Below are positions 6,394 through 11,674 of a stretch of 11,674 nucleotides of DNA, one piece after another. The position numbers and the translations under genes are program-made. Source of the DNA: Tyzzerella sp. UBA1042 (GTDB taxonomy: Bacteria; Bacillota; Clostridia; Lachnospirales; Anaerotignaceae); contig DCDZ01000008.1 of the NCBI GenBank assembly GCA_002316675.1, forward strand, positions 6,721-18,394. The letters are read 5' to 3'. The notes below the pieces were generated by a model. That model made no database searches and was not told where the DNA came from. It was given only the letters and a program-made list of their open reading frames with translations. Numbering within the stretch: position 1 is the first letter of the stretch; each line of letters opens with the position of its first letter.

Positions 6394-6540
6394 ATGACCG
6401 ATGACATCCACGAAATTGATGATGTTTTGAACGGGTATTTAGGCTATAAAAATGCTCCGAAAATGGTAGATGTTCTGGTTTTTTAGCCCAGGACATCTAT
6501 ATACCGAATAAATTATGCGAGTAATGTCAATTTCGGATAT
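6394..6540. repeat. Imperfect long inverted repeat in the intergenic region
   Basis: The 345 bp between 6256 and 6600 hold no convincing gene. Centred near 6483, TAGATGTTCTGG (6467-6478) pairs with CCAGGACATCTA (6488-6499) with one G-T. Further out, ACGAAATTGA (about 6410-6419) is matched by TCAATTTCG (about 6528-6536) within partly complementary flanks. Each arm encodes a 30-35 codon open frame. The + strand one (6394-6486, ATG, no ribosome binding site) reads HEIDDVLNGYLGYKNAPK, and its - strand counterpart begins MVISEIDITRII. Either a decayed inverted duplication or a structured non-coding element could give this pattern. Confidence 0.35.
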
Positions 6541-6600
6541 CACCATATTTTCAGGAAGGGATTTGAACTAACATTTGGAGGGCATACTCATAATCTTGCC

Positions 6601-6924
6601 TTAATGTTTCAAATCCTCTTTGTCATTTGTTCCTAAAACACCACCTTCAACGATATTGTCATTTTTAATATGGTAATAATATATTGAAGTTGGTTCATCG
6701 GCATAGACAATCTCAATACTCCATTCATTATAGGACAAAATAATGTTCAAAAAAGAATGATTAACGTCAATACTTTGAATTTCGGATTGGGCATATCCTT
6801 TTTTGTCAAGATATTCCAACATCAACTTTTCGGCATTTTTTGTTCCTGCGAAAATATAAATAAAGCAAGTAAGAATAATTACAACTGCAATGCAAATAGC
6901 AATAACAAGTCCTTTTCGTTTCAT
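6601..6924 (-). CDS. DUF3139-like small membrane-anchored protein
   Basis: A 107-aa protein from ATG 6924 with AGGAG about 10 bp upstream. Residues 1-5 are basic and residues 6-26 form a strongly hydrophobic segment (LVIAICIAVVIILTCFIYIF), either a membrane anchor or an uncleaved signal. The outside part reads YLDKKGYAQSEIQSIDV, then HSFLNIILSYNEWSIEIVYA and DEPTSIYYYHIKN. The KGY..S.I..ID.....F...LSYNEW.I.V.F.DEP pattern is that of DUF3139 proteins in Firmicutes, whose function is unknown. It stands alone between the inverted-repeat region and a strong bidirectional hairpin, so it is probably monocistronic. I found no clear promoter in the 60 bp available. The length is normal for the family. 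Confidence 0.75.
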   Translation of the reverse strand: MKRKGLVIAICIAVVIILTCFIYIFAGTKNAEKLMLEYLDKKGYAQSEIQSIDVNHSFLNIILSYNEWSIEIVYADEPTSIYYYHIKNDNIVEGGVLGTNDKEDLKH

Positions 6925-6986
6925 TTCGTCGCACTCCTAATTTATAAGTCATCTCTACTTCATTTTATCTTATCACGAATAAAATA

Positions 6987-7026
6987 AAAAATCATGTATG
7001 AGTTCAAATCCTCATACATGATTTTT
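6987..7026. terminator. Perfect 16-bp bidirectional terminator
   Basis: AAAAATCATGTATGAG (6987-7002) is the exact reverse complement of 7011-7026, with an 8-nt loop, giving A/T tracts on both sides. On the - strand it follows tRNA-Leu by 2 bp and should terminate that transcript. The loop reads TTCAAATC, resembling a tRNA T-loop. Confidence 0.85.
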
Positions 7027-7028
7027 AA

Positions 7029-7116
7029 TGGTGCGGATGGTGGGACTCGAACCCACACGATATCACTACCGCCAGATTTTGAGTCTGGTGCGTCTGCCAG
7101 TTCCGCCACATCCGCA
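7029..7116 (-). tRNA. tRNA-Leu (anticodon CAA), CCA encoded
   Basis: On the - strand the acceptor TGCGGAT (7116-7110) pairs with ATCCGCA (7038-7032), followed by a genomic CCA (7031-7029). The anticodon arm is CCAGA, loop CTCAAAA, TCTGG, giving anticodon CAA, which reads UUG. The long variable arm expected of tRNA-Leu is present, and the T arm is GTGGG TTCGAGT CCCAC. The gene is 88 nt with CCA. It has its own promoter and terminator. Its 3' end faces the decayed mobile-element region, the usual side for integration into tRNA genes. Confidence 0.97.
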
Positions 7117-7133
7117 GGGAAAACTGCTTGACC

Positions 7134-7162
7134 ATAATAACATATATCTTATGAAATTGCAA
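7134..7162 (-). promoter_or_regulatory. Sigma-70-type promoter of tRNA-Leu
   Basis: On the - strand, TTGCAA (7162-7157), a 17-bp spacer and TATTAT (7139-7134) lie 17 bp upstream of the tRNA 5' end. Confidence 0.7.
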
Positions 7163-7254
7163 GTGTTTTTTCCATAATTTCTGAAACTATCCATCTACAA
7201 AAATCACCGTGAAGGTTATGGCATTGTAAGACATATCTTATTTGACCATATACA

Positions 7255-9042
7255 TTAATCACAAAAAGTAAAGCTGTTTTTACCATTACCTTTTACTTGA
7301 TAGAGGGCTTGGTCTGCACATTGATACAATTCATGAAATGTGATTCCATTCTGTGGAAAACAAGCGATACCGATACTGCACGTAACGGCAGCCTCATTGG
7401 ATTTTATTTCTTCTCTTTCAAGCGCCTCACATATTTTTCCGGCCTTTTTTGCTGCCTGCTCTCTATTTGCGCCTTTTAAGAAAACAGCAAATTCATCGCC
7501 GCCCAGGCGTCCAACATAATCACTATTGCGGACGCAAGCCTTTAAAATATCTGCGGTTGCCACCAACACATGGTCCCCCAGAATATGCCCATACCCATCA
7601 TTGATTTGCTTAAAATCATCTAAATCTAACAGCAACAAGGCATGGCTTTCCTCTCCTAAATTCCCGTTTACACTTGAATTTACATAAACCTCAAAAGCCA
7701 TTCGGTTTAAAACCTCTGTCAAAAGATCCTTTTCAACCTGCATCTGTAGTTTTGAGATTACCTTCATCTGTTGGTCAATGGGAATAATCATTCCATAACA
7801 ATTTTGCGGTGCACCATGTCTATCATACCAAACCCTGTATACAAATTGATGTCATTGTATGTTTCCATCTTTCCCCAGAAGGCGATATTGTGCATTCCCC
7901 GTTTCCTTCCCATGAATCAAATCCAGACCCATTTTTCCAAAAATCTCTTGGTCTTCCTCAATAATATAAGGATGGGGTTTTGCAAAATCACTGATTTTTG
8001 TGATAATGGGATTTCTTCCGATCTCTTTGAAAAACACATCATTCACTTCAAAGCTATCTTTGCGGTAATCCCCTACAAATGAAATCATTCCGGCGACTTC
8101 CTCCGCTGTTTCAAAGCAGTTTTTTTCTTTTTCCAAGGCGGTCATTGTTTTTTTCATGAAGAAATAAACAGCGGCGTATCCCCCTGCATTGAGCAGTATC
8201 ATTTCCAGTATATGTTGCAGCTCTGTAGCTCCATACTTATTTTGCAGCTGTGCTGTAATGGTATCCGGAACCAAATAAAAAATATACAGTTCCTGCATTC
8301 CCAAAGGCACAAATGCAGAAAACCAATACGCATCCCCCTCCCGGTACTCTGTAATACCCTCCTGCATATTCATAATATCAATCGTTTTTTTAGAGTCCAG
8401 ATAGAAAAAAACATTGCTCTCTCCATGGATATACTTATCCTGTGACTCTGCGCCCAAGAGAAATCCCTGTTCATCCACCACATAAAGAGCCCCTGCTCCT
8501 TCAAAAAAATTTTTGTCAACATCCTGAAAAAGCCGATCTCCATCTATATAGGCAATCAGAGCCCCTTTCGTTGCATCACTGCGGTCTATCGGCACAGAAA
8601 GGACAAGCGTCTCTGCCGCGTCATCCTTTTTCAAAAAAGCAATCGTTCGGCTTCCTTCTATCTCAAGGATATTCCCTTCTGTAATGGCAATTTCCCTGCC
8701 CGTTTCCTGCACTACTGTCCCAATTTCAATATCACTGACATACATTTTGTCATAATCGGTAAACAAGTTCATGTATTCCCTGAACACATCGAAATTTTCT
8801 TTAGAAATATCATCTTCTTTTGCAGCATATTCAGCCAAAGCCTCCAATAAAGCAAATTGGCGTTCAATTCTTTGTAAAAAATTCAAACGCAATGCTTCTG
8901 ACTGTTCACGAAACGTAAGCAAAATTTCCTTTTGCAGGACGCCTCTGCTATAGCTTAAATACCCAAATGTCTGAAAAGAGGTGACTACAAAAAAAATAAT
9001 AGCAAACAGGAAAAATTGCTTTAATTTTTTGTGCCCATGCAT
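7255..9042 (-). pseudogene. Membrane sensor diguanylate cyclase (Cache-like, PAS, GGDEF) with an in-frame TGA
   Basis: One 595-codon frame runs from ATG 9042 (AGGA 8 bp upstream) to TAA 7255, broken only by TGA at 7854-7852 (codon 397). The layout is: TM1 about residues 10-29; an extracytoplasmic Cache-like sensor about 35-265 (including MYVSDIEIGTVVQ and GALYVVDEQGFLLGA); TM2 about 278-296; PAS about 310-418; GGDEF about 435-595. The GGDEF domain looks active: LLLLDLDDFKQIND, then RLGGDEFAVFL with the inhibitory RXXD site (RNSD, 505-508) five residues before GGDEF (514-518). It would make cyclic di-GMP from GTP in response to an outside ligand. The PAS domain reads GKDGNIQ, stop, HQFVYRVWYD. 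Trp is usual at this position after 'KDG.I.W', so TGG changed to TGA. The downstream half has no ribosome binding site for ATG 7791. It is either a recent pseudogene or made by readthrough. Confidence 0.88.
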
Positions 9043-9135
9043 ACACTATCCTCACATTCTTATTTATACCTGAAAGGTTTGCCAAACCATAGCAAAACTC
9101 AGTATACAAATTACATTTTATATCGTTATTATATA

Positions 9136-9164
9136 ATAATACATTCTTTTTCCTTCGAAAACAA
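9136..9164 (-). promoter_or_regulatory. Sigma-70-type promoter of the diguanylate cyclase gene
   Basis: On the - strand, TTGTTT (9164-9159), a 17-bp spacer and TATTAT (9141-9136) are about 95 bp upstream of ATG 9042. The untranslated leader contains a small GGTTT/AAACC hairpin (about 9074-9087) but no recognisable c-di-GMP riboswitch. Confidence 0.6.
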
Positions 9165-9379
9165 GCAAATGTTCTGTAAAAAAAAGCCTTATTTTTTGTT
9201 CATTATTTCAATTTTTTGTAATTTATGTTATTCCGTGTAAAGCTTTTCATAGCATTCATTGCTTTTTTGCATATTCCTTCCCCTTTCTTTTCAATGGAAA
9301 GACACTAAAGCAGTATACTTTTTAAGAATCATAAAGTTTTTTTGGGGGGAAAGCAGGATTTATAGTTTTCTCATAAAGC

Positions 9380-9391
9380 GATCAATTGATC
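9380..9391. promoter_or_regulatory. Perfect 12-bp palindrome, possible operator
   Basis: GATCAATTGATC lies in the 685-bp divergent intergenic region (9043-9727) between the cyclase and hcp, far from both starts. That region otherwise holds AT-rich sequence without a credible gene. Confidence 0.25.
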
Positions 9392-9501
9392 AACACCGCA
9401 CCCTATATTCTTATACATATAAAGATTGGAAAATGCATTCTCGAAAAATGAAGTTATTTTTTATCCCCAAGCTTTAGAAAAAAATGAAAATATTTACTTC
9501 C

Positions 9502-9515
9502 GTTGTAAATACAAC
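9502..9515. promoter_or_regulatory. Dyad GTTGTAAATACAAC upstream of hcp, possible operator
   Basis: A perfect 14-bp inverted repeat with a TTGTA/TACAA core, 212 bp before the hcp start codon. TTGT...ACAA dyads are typical of CRP/FNR-superfamily sites, and the HcpR regulator of hcp genes belongs to that group, but this exact sequence is not a confirmed HcpR motif. Confidence 0.3.
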
Positions 9516-9557
9516 CGACTAATCTTTTCCAACAATATATACTTAATATGTAAACAC

Positions 9558-9589
9558 AGGCGGTAAAATTTGAAATAAGGCGGTTAAAA
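9558..9589 (+). repeat. Two direct repeats spaced 20 bp apart upstream of hcp
   Basis: AGGCGGTAAAA (9558-9568) and AGGCGGTTAAAA (9578-9589) begin exactly 20 bp apart, i.e. two helical turns, on the same strand. This is the geometry of a dimeric activator bound to one DNA face. It lies about 140-170 bp upstream of ATG 9728. Confidence 0.45.
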
Positions 9590-9649
9590 AGCACTGTTGT
9601 TTGCAATACTAGGGTTAGCAAAAGATCGGCGTAGTGATTGCCCATTGAA

Positions 9650-9663
9650 ATTTTCTTGAAAAT
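9650..9663. promoter_or_regulatory. Dyad ATTTTCTTGAAAAT in the hcp leader
   Basis: A 14-bp inverted repeat with a 2-bp centre, embedded in a longer GAAATTTT/AAAATTTC symmetry, about 65 bp upstream of the hcp start. It could be an operator or a leader hairpin. Confidence 0.25.
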
Positions 9664-9727
9664 CAAAAATTTCAGACGGCAAGCGATACAAATGTCAACG
9701 ATCAACAGAGGAAAAGGAGGAATCACA

Positions 9728-11359
9728 ATGAGTATGTTTTGTTATCAGTGTCAAGAAACGGCAGGCGGAAAAGGGTGTACGGTACGGGGTGTTTGCGGAA
9801 AAACAGAAAGTACTGCAAAGCTGCAAGACCTACTGATTTACGCAGTTAAGGGTATTTCAGAGATTGTTGTCAAAGGGAAATTGGATGTAAGCAAGCTGAA
9901 AGATATTAATTACGAGGTGATTAACAGCTTATTTATTACCATTACCAATGCCAATTTTGACAATGCTTCCATTATGGATCAAATACGCAGAATGCTGGAT
10001 ATGAGAGACACTCTGCGAGACAAGGTATCTGTTTCGGAATTGCATGATGCCGCAACCTTTACGGTGGATTCTGAAGAATCTATGCTTGAAAAGGCTTCCG
10101 AAGTGGGTGTTCTGGCTACAAAAAATGAGGATATTCGTTCTTTGACCCAAATGATCACTTACGGTGTGAAGGGTATGGCTGCTTATACAGAGCACGCGAA
10201 AAACCTTGGGAAGGAAAGCCTAGAAATCAGCGAATTTATTTACGAAGCATTGGCAGCAGCACTGGACAAGAGCCTTAGTGTAGATCAGCTGGTTGCCCTT
10301 ACCCTAAAGACAGGGGAATACGGCGTAAAGGCAATGGCTCTACTTGACGAGGCAAATACCTCCGCCTACGGAAATCCTGAAATTTCAGAAGTGAACATCG
10401 GGGTAAAAAACAACCCGGCAATATTGATTTCCGGACATGACTTGGCTGATCTTGAGCAGCTTCTGGAGCAAACAAAGGATAGTGGCGTTGATGTATATAC
10501 ACACAGTGAAATGCTGCCTGCCCACTACTACCCCGCATTCAAAAAGTATAAAAACTTTGTGGGTAACTACGGAAACTCCTGGTGGAGACAGATCGACGAA
10601 TTTGTATCCTTCCGCGGGCCCATTTTATTTACAACAAACTGCATTGTTCCCCCCAGAAGTGAAGAAGTGCGGGGAAGAATTTTTACAACGGGTTCCAGTG
10701 GATATCCCGGCTGCAAACACATTGACGCAGACGAAAAAGGCCATAAAGATTTCTCTGAAATTATTGCCCTTGCAAAAACTCTCCCCTCTCCGGAAGAAAT
10801 TGAAACAGGGAGCATTGTGGGTGGTTTTGCCCACAATCAGGTGATTGCATTGGCGGATCAGGTGGTTGCGGCAGTGAAATCAGGCGCTATCAAAAAATTC
10901 TTTGTTATGGCGGGCTGTGACGGCAGAATGAATTCAAGAAAGTATTATACGGAGTTTGCAGAAAACCTGCCGAACGACACAGTGATTTTGACGGCAGGCT
11001 GCGCAAAATATCGGTATAATAAATTGCATCTTGGAGACATCGGCGGTATCCCTCGGGTATTGGATGCCGGACAATGTAATGATTCCTATTCCCTTGCGGT
11101 TATTGCAATGAAATTAAAGGAAGTATTCGGTCTTGAGGATATTAACGAGCTCCCCATTGCCTATAATATCGCTTGGTATGAGCAAAAAGCTGTCATTGTT
11201 TTATTGGCACTGCTTTATCTTGGTGTAAAAAACATCCACTTGGGGCCCACCCTTCCCGGCTTCCTTTCCCCCAATGTAGCAAAGGTTCTTGTGACACAGT
11301 TTGGAATTACACCTATTGGCACCGTGGACGAGGATATTGAATTGTTTTTGGCGAAATAA
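9728..11359 (+). CDS. hcp: Hybrid-cluster protein / hydroxylamine reductase, class I
   Basis: A 543-aa protein starting at ATG 9728, chosen because AAAGGAGG sits 7 bp upstream and family members begin at MFCYQCQET; the frame's earlier ATG at 9638 has no support. The N-terminal CX2CX8CX5C (Cys5, 8, 17, 23) binds a [4Fe-4S] cluster in the spacing typical of strict anaerobes. Hybrid Fe-S-O cluster ligands lie in order: His in ISGHDLADLEQ, Glu in YTHSEMLPAHYYP, Cys in FTTNCIVPP, Cys in GYPGCKHID, Cys in TAGCAKYRYNKL, Cys in DAGQCNDSYS, and Glu and Lys in WYEQKA. Length and motif order are normal, so it should be active. The family reduces hydroxylamine and nitric oxide in the cytoplasm and acts in nitrosative-stress defence. 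It stands alone, with a long upstream region carrying candidate operators. Confidence 0.97.
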   Translation: MSMFCYQCQETAGGKGCTVRGVCGKTESTAKLQDLLIYAVKGISEIVVKGKLDVSKLKDINYEVINSLFITITNANFDNASIMDQIRRMLDMRDTLRDKVSVSELHDAATFTVDSEESMLEKASEVGVLATKNEDIRSLTQMITYGVKGMAAYTEHAKNLGKESLEISEFIYEALAAALDKSLSVDQLVALTLKTGEYGVKAMALLDEANTSAYGNPEISEVNIGVKNNPAILISGHDLADLEQLLEQTKDSGVDVYTHSEMLPAHYYPAFKKYKNFVGNYGNSWWRQIDEFVSFRGPILFTTNCIVPPRSEEVRGRIFTTGSSGYPGCKHIDADEKGHKDFSEIIALAKTLPSPEEIETGSIVGGFAHNQVIALADQVVAAVKSGAIKKFFVMAGCDGRMNSRKYYTEFAENLPNDTVILTAGCAKYRYNKLHLGDIGGIPRVLDAGQCNDSYSLAVIAMKLKEVFGLEDINELPIAYNIAWYEQKAVIVLLALLYLGVKNIHLGPTLPGFLSPNVAKVLVTQFGITPIGTVDEDIELFLAK

Positions 11360-11389
11360 AGTATCACTTTAAACAAGTCAATACTATTT

Positions 11390-11419
11390 CATAAGGATTT
11401 GTATATCATAATTCTTATG
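11390..11419 (+). terminator. Weak hairpin after hcp
   Basis: CATAAGGAT (about 11390-11398) can pair with ATTCTTATG (about 11411-11419) using one G-T pair, about 30 bp after the hcp TAA. No T tract follows, so terminator function is doubtful. Confidence 0.25.
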
Positions 11420-11441
11420 AAAACTCAAATAACAAAGCAAT

Positions 11442-11474
11442 AAGTGCAAGTCCATAGAATATGGACTTGCACTT
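11442..11474. repeat. Perfect 15-bp inverted repeat with 3-nt loop
   Basis: AAGTGCAAGTCCATA (11442-11456) is exactly complementary to 11460-11474 around a GAA loop. There is no T tract on either strand, which argues against an ordinary terminator. It lies between hcp and the transposase end. Confidence 0.7.
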
Positions 11475-11482
11475 CAGACTGT

Positions 11483-11526
11483 CAAAGAACAGCAAGTTTT
11501 TAGGTTGTGAAAACTGCTGTTCTTTG
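11483..11526. repeat. Long inverted repeat enclosing the transposase stop codon
   Basis: CAAAGAACAGCA (11483-11494) pairs with TGCTGTTCTTTG (11515-11526). The stem continues as GTTTT/AAAAC with one bulged A, about 17 bp in all. On the - strand the transposase TAA (11502-11500) lies in the loop region, so the hairpin can protect or end that transcript. Confidence 0.65.
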
Positions 11527-11674
11527 CATATAAGGCATCCAAACAAGACAAATACGAGAAAAGCGAGGGCTGTTCCAAGCCCAGGTTGCCAGCTTTTTCA
11601 GATTCATGGTAGCATACTTAAGCCTCACCCATTGCGTCACTCGGGTCAGGCCTCTGTGCTGTGTATAACGCATG
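11500..11674 (-). mobile_element. IS1182-like transposase, C-terminal end (rest outside window)
   Basis: The - strand frame enters from the right edge and ends at TAA 11502-11500, giving 57 visible residues. It reads RYTQHRGLTRVTQWVRLKYA and then TMNLKKLATWAWN, the typical C-terminal signature of DDE transposases of the IS1182 group (R-Y/F-T-x-H-R-G followed by MNLKKLA), plus a short Trp- and Arg-rich tail. Such transposases cut and paste an insertion sequence using a DDE triad, which lies outside the window. The ATG at 11673 is internal to the gene. The stop lies in a strong hairpin, with a second palindrome just beyond it; one of them could be near the element's terminal inverted repeat, but the element's end cannot be set from this side alone. 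Confidence 0.75.

Noticed and set aside
6555..6600. tRNA-like fragment (GGGATTTGAAC followed by an ACTCATAATC segment)
   Set aside because: The T-arm-like and anticodon-like pieces are on opposite strands relative to each other, and no acceptor or five-base stems form.
4334..7854. Reassignment of TGA to Trp in this organism
   Set aside because: TGG is used normally in intact genes, and TGA behaves as a genuine stop in the winged-helix gene, where it overlaps the next start. The two TGA-for-Trp cases are better treated as individual mutations or readthrough candidates.
9043..9130. c-di-GMP riboswitch in the leader of the diguanylate cyclase
   Set aside because: The leader is short and lacks the conserved GEMM core; only a small GGTTT/AAACC hairpin is visible.
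9259..9477. 72-codon + strand open frame in the divergent intergenic region
   Set aside because: AT-rich, no ribosome binding site at its start, low-complexity composition rich in Phe, Lys and Tyr, and no recognisable motif.
1..11674. CRISPR array, rRNA genes, replication origin or toxin-antitoxin pair
   Set aside because: No regularly spaced repeats, rRNA sequence, clustered DnaA boxes or recognisable toxin-antitoxin proteins were seen.

Overview
The window looks like a piece of chromosome from a strictly anaerobic, moderately AT-rich Firmicute of class Clostridia. Supporting signs are strong AGGAGG-type ribosome binding sites, a class I (CX2CX8CX5C) hybrid-cluster protein, a DUF3139-type small membrane protein, and gene remnants typical of clostridial integrative conjugative elements (ICEs). 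No species can be named from the sequence alone.

Left block (1-2694, + strand): a tight three-gene operon. It holds the 3' part of a UDP-glucose/nucleotide-sugar 6-dehydrogenase, a radical SAM protein with extra C-terminal cysteines, and a zinc-dependent phospholipase C-like protein. The first two genes overlap, and the stop codon of the second overlaps the ribosome binding site of the third. A surface-glycan or lipid-modification role is plausible but inferred. A large hairpin (2726-2795) follows.

Middle block (about 2700-6330): a decayed mobile-element cargo region, nearly all on the - strand. Read in its own 5'->3' direction it contains: a Cys-rich 74-aa protein; a frameshifted unknown gene; a DUF4314-like gene with TGA in place of a Trp codon; an apparently intact 194-aa element protein; two terminators; an intact winged-helix-like protein; a DNA adenine methylase cut off at about 4046 and joined to the tail of an unrelated gene; and an N-terminally truncated, frameshifted EcsC-family gene. 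A small + strand ORF (3043-3288) converges on it. Intrinsic terminators sit directly in front of the ribosome binding sites of two modules. The region lies on the 3' side of a tRNA-Leu gene, a classic integration side, but I found no duplicated att sequence.

Right-middle block (6394-9042): a non-coding stretch with an imperfect long inverted repeat, a DUF3139-like gene, tRNA-Leu(CAA) with its own promoter, and a large membrane-bound sensor diguanylate cyclase (Cache-like sensor, PAS, GGDEF). One in-frame TGA, where a Trp is expected in the PAS domain, splits the cyclase into two open frames. A good promoter lies upstream of it.

Right block (9043-11674): a 685-bp divergent intergenic region with dyads and two direct repeats exactly 20 bp apart, then hcp (hybrid-cluster protein / hydroxylamine reductase) with an excellent ribosome binding site. 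The window ends in two strong hairpins and the C-terminal end of an IS1182-like transposase on the - strand.

The observations most worth checking are the TGA-for-Trp codon in an otherwise well-preserved diguanylate cyclase, a second TGA-for-Trp in the DUF4314 remnant, the repeated terminator-RBS-gene arrangement in the element remnant, and the helically phased repeats upstream of hcp.
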